A stretch of DNA of 64,000 nt. Source: Zonotrichia leucophrys gambelii (lineage: Eukaryota > Chordata > Aves > Passeriformes > Passerellidae). Shown here piece by piece: positions 49,201 through 58,275 of this stretch. The position numbers and the translations under genes were made by a program. The stretch's first letter is position 1; the number at the start of each line of letters is the position of its first letter. The notes under the pieces are model-generated. The model was not told the DNA's origin. It worked only from the letters and a program-made list of their open reading frames with translations, and searched no databases. Location: NCBI RefSeq assembly GCF_028769735.1, contig NC_088171.1, forward strand, positions 134,773,033-134,837,032. The letters are read 5' to 3'.

Positions 49201-49812
49201 GGATTTCAGAAGCAGCTTCAGTCCTCAGGAAAAAAAATGGCTGAAACTCAGGTAGGAAAATGAAGTTAGGGGAAATCTCTTACACTGAATATGAATTTGG
49301 GGTGAAAAAAAGGATTTAAACACTATGAAAATGATGTAATACCAATAACACCTTTATTTTCCTAAGGCACTATCTATAAAACCTTTAGAAGTCAGAAGAA
49401 AAATCAATAAAAATGATTACTGGATGGTAAAGAACTTTCACCACCCTGATGTTATTTTTTCTCTGAGGTTCACATTGTGTCAAAAACACCTGAAAAGTTT
49501 AAGCTAGTCTTTTAAACCACTTTGTGGAACATGGCACCACTGCTTATTATTTCTTATAATTATTATCTGAGAAATGCTGTCTCAGGAAGACCTTGAATTA
49601 AGATCTCAGCATGGTCAATAGATTAATTGATACAGTAATTCACTCTACTGAAAGATTTGAGAATGAGATTAGATATTTCTCTAGAAGCTATATAAAATCT
49701 TACAGACTCAGAACTTGGACTTGATGTTTTTGCTTCCAATAAACATGTAGCCAGGCTAGATGTTCCAAATGGACTCTTCTATTAGTTTTTGATTTAAATA
49801 CATAAGTCTCCC
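46241..49812. other. Unique AT-rich DNA, possible conserved non-coding patch
   Basis: No gene or classified repeat. A 22-bp palindrome lies at 46883-46904 and an imperfect tandem duplication around TCCTTTATATGGAGG at about 48096-48150 (unit about 27 bp). The last bases, 49807-49812 (TCTCCC), are the left target duplication of the following LTR. Confidence 0.5.
46883..46904. promoter_or_regulatory. 22-bp perfect palindrome with MEF2-like core
   Basis: AATGGCTATTT is followed immediately by its exact reverse complement. The centre CTATTTAAATAG fits the MEF2 consensus YTAWWWWTAR. The palindrome is directly visible; any binding is inference. Confidence 0.4.
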
Positions 49813-50518
49813 TGTTGTAGTGTGTTCTGTTAGTTTGTTTAATTACTCCCCTATTTTCTGTATCACTCCCCCATTTTGTGCAATGGTTCTGCCCTCACCA
49901 GTTCTTCCCACCATGGTATTGTCTGTCATTTGGTTACCTTGGTTACTTCCGCCACAGTTTATGTCAATCCTCTCTGTTATATGATTTCCCCTCCCCTGTG
50001 TTTCCTTATATGTGAATTTGTTCTCCTCCCTGGGCCCAGTCAATCACTCCCCACTCCTCCTAGTTTGCCAGAACCTTCTGTACTTAGGGAGACTTGATTG
50101 GCTGTGGCTCCGGGGCCCCTCCTTTACATCGTTTCTATTGGGTTTTCTCTCATGCCCGTTATCCTAAGTCCACTCCCTTGCCTTCCCCTATTGGTTCCTT
50201 GTAAACACCTCCCATGAATTCCTCCCCCCTTTATGATCCTGTTGCACCCTTTGTTCGATGTCACTCACTGGCAGACCCGTTAGGTTTAACATGTGAGTGT
50301 CTGTCACTCCCTGGTTGACACGTTGGGTTCCACAATAAATCTGACAAGTCCCAAGTGAGTGTCTGGACTCTTTACTCTCGTCAGCCAGCAGCGATTCTGT
50401 CTGCTGTGAGCACAGCCCGAAGCCTTCTGATGCCGTGGGGTGCTCACACATTTGCAGTTGGATGTTGGCCGCCCTTCTGCCAGCCAGACACCTGTCCTTA
50501 AGGCCACCCCACACTGCA
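49813..50518 (+). mobile_element. Solo ERVK-like LTR with 6-bp target duplication
   Basis: A 706-bp LTR starting TGTTGTAGTGTG and ending CACACTGCA, with near-complementary termini. The six bases TCTCCC occur directly outside both ends (49807-49812 and 50519-50524), which fixes the boundaries. A six-base duplication is typical of class II (ERVK/beta-like) elements. An AATAAA signal is at 50334-50339. A TATA-like TTTATGA precedes it by about 100 bp, near 50230. Inside, an imperfect repeat of about 35 bp (GTCACTCACTGGCAGACC / GTCACTCCCTGGTTGACA) occurs around 50260-50330. The C+T-rich composition differs sharply from the AT-rich flanks. No internal coding region is attached. The precise family name is not known to me. 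Confidence 0.88.
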
Positions 50519-50607
50519 TCTCCCTAGGAAGTGATGCCGAATTTTGCCCCAAAAGGCGAGAATAACTGCCTAAGAGACTCAAGTAAGTCAGCATAGACAG
50601 GAGGTAT

Positions 50608-50613
50608 TTTATT
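50608..50613 (-). terminator. LTR polyadenylation signal AATAAA
   Basis: Minus-strand AATAAA downstream of the TATA box and about 75 bp before the LTR end. Confidence 0.7.
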
Positions 50614-50670
50614 ACGACGCATCGGAGAAATCACAAAAGGGATTTCTAGCTATCTCATGACAGAAGCAAG

Positions 50671-50678
50671 CTTTTATA
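50671..50678 (-). promoter_or_regulatory. LTR TATA box
   Basis: Minus-strand TATAAAAG in the minus-oriented LTR, about 60 bp before its AATAAA signal, as expected for a U3 promoter. Confidence 0.7.
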
Positions 50679-50887
50679 CAGTCTTGGGTGCAGGGTTACA
50701 TCATATTCATAAGAGACGTGGTGTGGGCGGAGCGTGGGAGGAGACATCTATTTTGAGGATTATTCTTGGTGGTCCTTCGGTGCCTTCCTCGCGGGCAAGG
50801 GTCTTCTGATGAGTCTTCCTCTTTAAACTTTTGAACTCCTATCCTAATATGGGCAATTCCCGGTGTACTTGGCTTGGTTCCCATGGC

Positions 50888-50945
50888 TTGGCACGGCTCT
50901 TAGGGTCAGTTTGACATTGGCACGGCTCTTAGGGTCAGTTTGACA
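50888..50945. repeat. Perfect 29-bp tandem duplication in LTR U3
   Basis: Two identical 29-bp units at 50888-50916 and 50917-50945, containing GCACGGCTCTTAGGGTCAGT. U3 duplications of this kind often correspond to enhancer repeats in retroviruses; that role is inference here. Confidence 0.93.
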
Positions 50946-50975
50946 TTATTAGCTCTGATCATGCTTAGCTCGACA

Positions 50976-51000
50976 ATTCCCCTTATCCCTATCTCTTTTT
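50976..51000 (-). other. Polypurine tract of the minus-strand ERV
   Basis: On the minus strand the purine-rich AGAGATAGGGATAAGGGG is followed by AAT and then the TG of the LTR. This is the plus-strand primer site of retroviruses and sets the orientation of the element. Confidence 0.75.
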
Positions 51001-51445
51001 ATTGTTTGCCCTGCTTACCAAACTTCAAACAGAAGGATCCACCAGGATTGCTTCTGGATTAATGAATAACCTATCATACAGCATTATCAATAATTCCAGG
51101 ATTGCTTCCGGATTAATGAATAACCTACCATACAGCATCATAAGCAATTCCTGAGTGTGGATGGGGGCGAATCCCCTTGTACCTAACATGAGACCACCCG
51201 CCGGTGATATGGGATATGGCTCTAGTGTTAGGGGTCGCGTGAGTAGCTAATGGGATGGGAATGGGATAGGACTGCTCAGGGTTGATTTTCAGTCTGTGGC
51301 TCTGCCTAAGCATTTTGATAACAAAATTATGTTCTTGTGCAGTAGTAAAATGCTGATCGGATGGGCAGTTTGGGGCTTCAGAAGCTTGTAGAAAAAGAAT
51401 AAGAAGGATAGCATGCTGAACTGGTATTATTACTTATATGGGAGG
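51001..51445 (-). mobile_element. ERV internal remnant next to the 3' LTR
   Basis: Internal DNA of the minus-strand provirus, between the polypurine tract and a truncation near 51445. The right edge is set only by the return of AT-rich flank sequence. A frame on the minus strand is open from about 51441 to the stop at 51125, roughly 105 codons, with the first in-frame ATG at 51313. It encodes a hydrophobic run (around ILFLQ, at about 51386-51412) followed by polar sequence, resembling a signal peptide, but with no ATG ahead of it. No retroviral gag, pol or env domain could be recognised, so it may be a 3' accessory or env-derived remnant. A 54-bp imperfect tandem repeat (51042-51149) lies between this frame's end and the polypurine tract. 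No 5' LTR is present. Confidence 0.6.
51042..51149. repeat. 54-bp imperfect tandem repeat in the ERV remnant
   Basis: Units 51042-51095 and 51096-51149 both begin CCAGGATTGCTTC and differ at about six positions, so the duplication is older than the perfect U3 repeat. It may be a feature of the family. Confidence 0.88.
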
Positions 51446-52212
51446 GGAAAGTAGAGTATGAAATTTGAGCATATGGGAAAATCTACAGAAACACTGGGAG
51501 GTAAGCTGTCTTTTCAAATATAAACTTGTTAACTTTTTCTGGTCATAAAAAGAAATTAATGAAAGAAAAATATTACTTGAAGACATGATTTCCTTGCTCT
51601 AAGCCAAGAATTCCATCCTTATATTATACTAACTGTATCACTATTTTTCACAATTTTTTCCCCCCTGAAAAGATTAGGACAGTTTTGGAATATGTGTGTC
51701 AACTTGCCTTCTGGGACATGAGAGTTTAAAGTTGAAACAAAATGTGCTATATATAACTCAAAACCAATAGAAACTATACCAAACCTCACTTACAAAAAGT
51801 CCTTCATTAATAAACATGAAAATATGTTAGTAAATTCAGAGCAATTTTCAACAGTATTAGAAAGAAGTGCATTTTCTACTAGTCAACTTTACATAAAATT
51901 TTGCTAAAAACAGTCATTATAAGGCTTTAAAATTTAACAATAAATTATATCCCTAATAAACTGTATATATTGACTTGAATGAACTTAGATGGATTTCCCT
52001 AAATCCTTCTACATTGATTACACTTTTACCTAGATTATCCATGAACAGATAAAACACATTGGTTTAAATTCAGACCATGGATTTCTAGCTGACGTTAAAA
52101 ATTTCTTATCAAAGTTGTCAACCAATTAGTTCTGGAATGATCAAACTCAGGAGAGAGATATGTGTTCAACAGCAGTGGTTTAGCATCATGAATTGTCTCA
52201 TACCCTTCTAGC

Positions 52213-52255
52213 ATAAAGAGTGAGCACCTACCACATGTGGTAGCTTACTCTTTAT
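52213..52255. repeat. Hairpin with 16-bp palindromic centre
   Basis: The outer arms ATAAAGAGT (52213-52221) and ACTCTTTAT (52247-52255) pair exactly. The centre CTACCACATGTGGTAG (52228-52243) is a perfect palindrome holding the E-box CACATGTG. The two are separated by an unpaired bulge (six bases against three). Confidence 0.88.
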
Positions 52256-55200
52256 TTTAAGAAATTGATCCTGCTTTCTCAGTCACAAATTTGAGATGAG
52301 AGAACAGACAAAAATTCTCATTATAAACCCAGTTATGTCTTCATTTAATTAAATTTAGAATATCTGGAGAATAATTTTTTCCTATTTCTTTATCTGCCAT
52401 ATAATCTATTTGCTGAATTTCCTGTTTCAAAAGCCTACAGACTACTTGCAGAAAAGATATTGTCAAAATTTGGCAGAATTTCTTGCAATTGTACAAGTAA
52501 ATTACTGAAGTCTCAGGCCTGATACGATGTAACTTTACTCACATTGATGCAAATAACCTCACAGAAGCTATTTGAATTTTAATCATTATACTTAAGGTCA
52601 AAAACTCTTAAATGGAAATTATTATGACAGAACAAAAAACTGTTTATTATTAATTGCAGATTTTGCCACCTAGTCCTGTGTCAAAACATGAGCTATGCAG
52701 GTTTATATTGTTATTAATTCCTTTTTATTTTCATGGAAAGAATTCATTTAAATTATTGCTTAATTGTATTTTATCTATGTCAGGAGATTTATCTTCCAGG
52801 TTGGCACTGATGCTATTTGAAAGGTGATGCATTATGGAGACCTACTGAAAGAGATGCAAATTTGATAGCTGTCCTCAGAAACTCTGGAAAAGTATGTATA
52901 CCTTGAAAGAGAGGAGCAATAAAACAAATTTGCTTTTCAAATGAGCAGCTCATCAGTCAAGCAAGGTTCTTATTTAAAAGAGCAATATTTTTCACAGAGA
53001 TTATATAAATATTAATTAAAGGTCTAATGAGACATATAAGAAAGGAGTGAAAAAGTTTCATTATTTATTTTTTTTATGTTAAAACTGTGGCATATTTTCA
53101 AATGAATTCTCTCGTGTAAGTTTTGCAATTTAGTCAAAATAAATATACAAGTAGCTAAACAGAAAAAAAAATTATCTGCTTTCCATAAATCTAGTAGTCC
53201 TTTATCATCCTCATTTCTAATTGCAACCTGTAGGCAGGCTTGCCAGTACGTTTGGTAGAAAAAAAGGTTTTGGATTGGTGATTTAGAAAAGCTTCACTTT
53301 TTCACTTCAAGCAACTTCAAAAAAGACATATCAAGTGGAAAAAAACCCAGAAACTGCAAAGAGAACCAATCAGCCATTTGTGGATAAAAAATTAAGTTCA
53401 TACTCTTATTTTTTATTAACAAGTACAATAAATACAGAATGGTGACCAACAAGCTAAAAACAAGATGGTTCGGGAGAATGGGACTTGGGAAATATCCTAT
53501 TCCATATAGATCAAAAATACAAAGAATGTGGAGAGGGGAGAATCCCTCCACCCTGGACCTCTGAAAGGGCAGACAAAGGAAATTCCTTTTCCAGCAGCAA
53601 AACTTCTTCAGCAGATATAATAGTTAATTTAAGCTTCTGTAGGCCAATAATTTCAGGTGGTTTTAGCAAGATATAAAGCTTTAGAATACATTGCTGATAC
53701 CAAGAATAATTTTAAAAGTTGTGTGAACAATAAATGAGATCTGAACCCATGTTAGCTTACAAAAATCAAACAAAGTAAGTATCTTCTCTCATATCTGATT
53801 TTTTAGAGAAAAAAGCCAAACTATGTAATTAATCTTTTTACATAGCAGAAAAGTATTTATTCTACTGCTTTCAGAGAAAGGCGGTTACCTAAGGAAGACA
53901 GATGAGAAAGAAAATGAGAGCTTACTAAACAGAAAGTAGTCATATGGAAGGTACTGAAATGCATGTATCAGAAGCAGGGTGGCTAACTGGCGATGTACTG
54001 GAATATATAGTGGTTTTGTTTTTTTTTTTTTTTTAATAGCCTTGGCATAAAGAATAGAATATATTGCTGGAATTTTCTAGGGTGACTAAGTTGAAGGCCT
54101 CACACCAGAAAATGATTGGAATATTGCATATTGAGGGCAATATGTTTTGAAAATACAAGTTCTCAAGAACAAAAATAAAAAACTTACCAGAAGCAACTAA
54201 TTTATTTTGCTGTATGTGGGAACTTCTCAGTGAGAACCAAGTGAGAAGGGATGAACTATGCTGTATTAACTGCTCTTACAAGAACCACACTTTCCCTGAG
54301 TGATTTTAGAGTATAAGAAATTCTGAGGAGTTGATAGTCTATCTTATGTGAATAAATTAATTAGATTCATTACTTTTGAAAAGTAAAAGTTGTAAAGAAA
54401 AGTAATTCTTGTCTCTTATATACATCAGAGGCACAAACCAAAATGTAGTTAGGTCTTTGTGAGAAATATTGGCACAAAAATAAATTAGCATGTATTGACA
54501 ATAAATTCATAAAGGAAGGAAATTAGAAAGTGGCAAATAGCCATCAGAACAATAATGTTTTGCAACATAAATTCCAGCTATTTTTGTATATAAGAGGGGT
54601 AAGTAGAATTGCAGAGATGCCTCTAATTACAGCCACCTGTCTCAATAGCAGACAATAGTACTGTCAGTGATAGAGAAGGACTTTTCCAGTTCTGGGTGTG
54701 AGTTGCTGTTTTCAACATCTGAACTAATTTGTAAAGCTGTTTTAAAATAAAGGGTATTTGAAGCTTTGCACTGAATCAGATTTCCGCAATACATGCCAAC
54801 ATAAAAACTGCATCTCGGAGCATAGGAGTGTTTTATTTTGCCTTAATTTATTTTTTCAGCATGTCTGCTGAAATTACACATTATCATTTTTATGCTGCTA
54901 ATATTCAGAAGTACTCTGTCAGTTCTGTCAGCAATGTATGATACATTAAGTAAATTACTTGCAATGTAGGATCACTTAAATGATTTGATTGACTAGCATG
55001 GGATTCAAGCAGTAATTTAATTTGAAACAATGACAGAAAAATATTTATAGGATAATAGGACAGAAGATACTGTGTTCTAAAATTTAACATATTGATAAAG
55101 ATTTTTGAAGTGTTAGATAAACAGCTGTGAATCTGACTAGCTATAAATAGACAGAGAATTGTGGTCCTGTACTTTTAATGCTAACTCAACAAAATTTAAG

Positions 55201-55819
55201 GTCAACAGAACTCACACATATGGTATTTATCAAGTAAATTTATTTTACTTCATGTGATCATATGATGTTACTTTTGCTTAGACTTCCTAAACCTCATATA
55301 TGCTTCCTTTAAAATTACTAAAGGTAATTTAATAATTCTGCCTTATAAACAAAGAACAGTTTTTGCTCAAATGCCAAAGAATTGCTTTGGCAGCCTTAAA
55401 GCAGGGTATAATGGCTGAAGATATTAATCTGAAAATTTTACTGGGGGAATCTGTGTAATTTCCTGAACTTTATTTTGTGCCATGGGGGAGACCAAAAGGT
55501 ACACTAAAATTTGTTTTCAATGTGATTGTTAATTCTAGTAAATTTAAAATCTGTGTGCTCAGCAACTTTTGATCTACAGAGTTTCCCCAGTAATGGTTTC
55601 TCTACTTTGTATGCTATGAAGGGGCTGTTCAAATAATTTTTTTAGAATATTCCCTAATATTTTTCTCTTTTTTTCAGATTTTCAGAGTTGAAAGGACTGA
55701 TGTGAAAAATTAATTAATAAATATTTTGTGTACTAAAATAGTAATAGAAGACTCCTATTTGTTGACAAGCAATTTAGTTTTTCCATCTCATATTAGAAAA
55801 ATCTTCTAAAGATTATAAA

Positions 55820-55847
55820 ACAACAACAACAATAATAATAATAAATA
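55820..55847. repeat. AAC/AAT trinucleotide microsatellite
   Basis: About four CAA units followed by about five TAA units; a compound trinucleotide repeat. Confidence 0.9.
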
Positions 55848-57109
55848 TAGACTTTAAATACTTCATAAGGGCAAGGAAATGTGGCCAAAATTATGTGTCA
55901 TAAATAAGGATTTCCATTGTTGTATATAGTAAGAATTCTTGAGGCATGCAAAATGAATGAAATAATAAAATGTAAACTGGGGCTCCAAAGTTGAATATTT
56001 CGTCCACAGAAATTCACTTGTACAGTCATACCTATGAAATTCACATTCACAGAGAGCTTGTGGTACATGAGCAATCTCCTACAGCAACTGAATGCATGTG
56101 TTAGTTCTCAGTTGTTCCTTTTGCTACCAGAAAGTTTCTGATCTTGTTTTTTTCCTGCTGTTTTTAGAAATTGAAACCTTAAAGAAGGTCAGACCTTCAT
56201 GAAGAGAAACCTGTCAAAGCAGGCCATGTGTGAGACAGACTTGGCAATGCTTCTTAGCAGGATTTTGTCTCCAAAAATTCATAGGAGATTATGCAAAGGC
56301 AGTGCAACAGTTTTTAGTGTTTACCTCAAATCTTCTCTGCAGCAGTTTCTTCCCTGTAATTGTAGCAGGTCACCTTCCACATTATTGCTCTGTGACTCCT
56401 GTTAGTGACTAACTCCATCTAGAAAATGTTCTCAGTATTCCCCTGGATAGTCACAGTGCCCCTGTTTGGAGATATTTGGCTTCATGATACTGGAAAATTC
56501 CAATATCACATACCAGATATAGCTGTGATTTTTATCTTTACAGTAAGAAACAAAATGTTCTCTCTATGATGAGTCAGAGGCTGATGGTTGTTATCATTGC
56601 TTACCTTTTTTTTCTCAAGAGCAAAGAAGCCCATCTTTCTTGACTACCTCATCATTTCTGGCTTTTTTCTGTCAGATATTATCAACTGTTTTTCTTTTTT
56701 TTTTTTTTTTTCTGTTATTCCCATGCCATTTAAATACTTTGTATATGATGCAATTCTATAATAATTTAGGCAATACAGTTTCTCTCTTGACTTCTGTGAG
56801 AATGGTTCTCAGTTATTTACATGGTTGTCAAACTTGGTTCTTGTTTGTTCATTAAACTATGAATGTTATTATTTTAAATTTTATTCAAGAGGAAAAGATA
56901 TTGTTTGCCGTCCTTATCATCCTAAATGTAACATAGGAACTCCTGAATTTATGAGCAAATCAATCTTTCTAAAAGAGGTTCAGAACCCATATATAATTCC
57001 AGCAGAATAGAATTTCTGTGTACTAACAGAAGTCTTTGAACATCTAACATCTTGTATATAATGATTGGATCCATATGGGATAATGACAGCAGTAAGAGGA
57101 AAGCTTTGA

Positions 57110-57497
57110 ACTAAAGAATAAGCACAAAAAATTGATGCTTCTTAGAATGGAAAAACCACAAGACAAATGCTTTAATAATGAGTTCCCCTTCCTTTGATGA
57201 TGAGTGGTCCTCTTTAGCTTTTATTGCTGGGCATGACATAATTTGGTATGGAATTTCTCTTTGGTCAGTTTGGGTCAGCTGTCCTGGCTTTGTCCTCTCC
57301 CAACCTCTTGCCCACTTCCAGCCCACTGGCCTTTGGGGAACGTGGGATTTGGTGAGACAACCTTGATATGTGGAAGCAGTGCTCAGCAGTGGCCAAAATT
57401 AGTGTCTCATCAGCACCATTCTAGCTACAAATACAAAGCCTAGCACCACGAGGTCTGCTATGAGAAAATTGATTCCTTATCAACCAGATCCAATGCA
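57110..57497 (-). mobile_element. ERVL-type LTR, 3' half missing
   Basis: Same family as the LTR at 15700, minus strand, more diverged. Plus-strand landmarks are GCTTTTATTGCTGGGCATGA (the TATA and adjoining U3, 57217), TGGTATGGAATTTCTCTTTG, TCAGTTTGGGTCAGCTGTCC, CCCAACCTCTTGCCCACTTC and CTATGAGAAAATTGATTCC. The 5' terminus is near 57497 (CCAATGCA in plus orientation). The R/U5 part to the left fades out near 57110. No target duplication was found. Confidence 0.8.
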
Positions 57498-58149
57498 ATC
57501 TCCATACCTCATTTCATACACTTTACATCATATTCAGGTCCCACAGAATTTAATACATTTATACCCCTTCTAGATATAATTTTGGATCTAATCCTCTTTA
57601 CTGAAACAACTTCTCAGCAACTTAGATTATTTTGTAGATTTGTACCACTTTCATACCAAACATACATACAGTTTTGTACATTCTCATTAACTACTGTCCC
57701 CTGTCCCTTAAAAGATAGTTATTCTCCTGTTCTACTCCTTCTGGTTTTTATAAAAACAGGCATAAACTTGGGCACCATAAGTCAGGATGGGTGCTCAGGA
57801 CAGGAGAGTAGCACATTTGAGTAGCAATCACTAACATCAGCTTGGCTGAGGTCTTTGTATCAATCACTGGATCACTGTTTGTCAGTTCTGGACGTTGCTC
57901 CTATATTGCTTCCGACAAGATACAACTTACATCACAATTCTTCCCCAATGAGAAACAAGGATGAGGGTCTCTCCATCCTTGCACACTACCACAAAGTACA
58001 TCCAGGTTCTTGAGGGCAGAGAATCCCACTAATATTTGTCTTTTCCCAAGAGAGGAGTAATCAACACTGCCTCCCTCTATTATTTGTGTGCAACAGGGAC
58101 CTCATCTCCTCCTACACTATGTAGGGGTTTTGTTCGGGCAGGGCACAAT
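57498..58149. other. Unassigned DNA upstream of the zinc-knuckle trace
   Basis: No gene recognised. If the knuckle motif downstream is gag, this stretch would hold the rest of gag. I could not find a sustained coding frame, matrix/capsid motif or LTR in it. The frame containing the knuckles begins at 58036 (ATG) but shows no known domain before them. Confidence 0.35.
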
Positions 58150-58275
58150 TCTGAATTCTGTTGTAATTGTGGGAGTTGTGGCACTTGGCATCTCAAAAAT
58201 AAGTGTCCTACATATGGCAATGACTGCAGATCCTGAACACAGATGGGCATGCTGCAAAATTATGCAAAGAAATAA
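58150..58275 (+). pseudogene. Decayed Ty3/gypsy-like gag double zinc knuckle
   Basis: A plus-strand frame encodes C-x2-C-x3-H-x4-C (CGSCGTWHLKNKC, 58168-58206), followed directly by Pro-Thr-Tyr-Gly-Asn-Asp and the Cys that should begin a second knuckle (58225). The short first knuckle with x3 before His, then CPxYGxxC, is the pattern I know from Ty3/gypsy Gag nucleocapsid domains, where the linker reads CPAYGKxC. The second knuckle is broken twice. The position of its second Cys is a TGA stop (58234-58236), and one base is missing at about 58246-58248, after which His-x4-Cys spacing resumes in another frame up to 58265. Ty3/gypsy elements are rare and old in birds, so a fossil is plausible. 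An alternative is a retrocopy of a host CCHC protein. No protease, RT or LTR was identified nearby. Confidence 0.5.

Larger units (their letters stand above)
50532..50975 (-). mobile_element. ERV 3' LTR, minus orientation
   Basis: On the minus strand this 444-bp LTR begins TGTCGAGCTAAGCATGATCA at 50975 and ends GCAAAATTCGGCATCA at 50532. A TATA box (TATAAAAG on the minus strand, 50671-50678) and an AATAAA polyadenylation signal (minus strand, 50608-50613) lie about 60 bp apart in the expected order. U3 carries a perfect 29-bp tandem duplication. The polypurine tract just outside its 5' edge (50976-51000 read on the minus strand) shows that this is the 3' LTR of a minus-strand provirus whose remainder lies to the right. 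It lies only 7 bp from the right target duplication of the preceding plus-strand LTR. Confidence 0.88.
51446..57109. other. Unique AT-rich DNA, no gene seen
   Basis: No gene or classified repeat. It holds a palindrome-centred hairpin at 52213-52255 and a T16 run at 54019-54034. A compact AAC/AAT microsatellite lies at about 55820-55847, and a T17 run at 56695-56711. The segment 54720-54900 has a look typical of conserved AT-rich enhancers, but this cannot be tested from one sequence. Confidence 0.5.
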
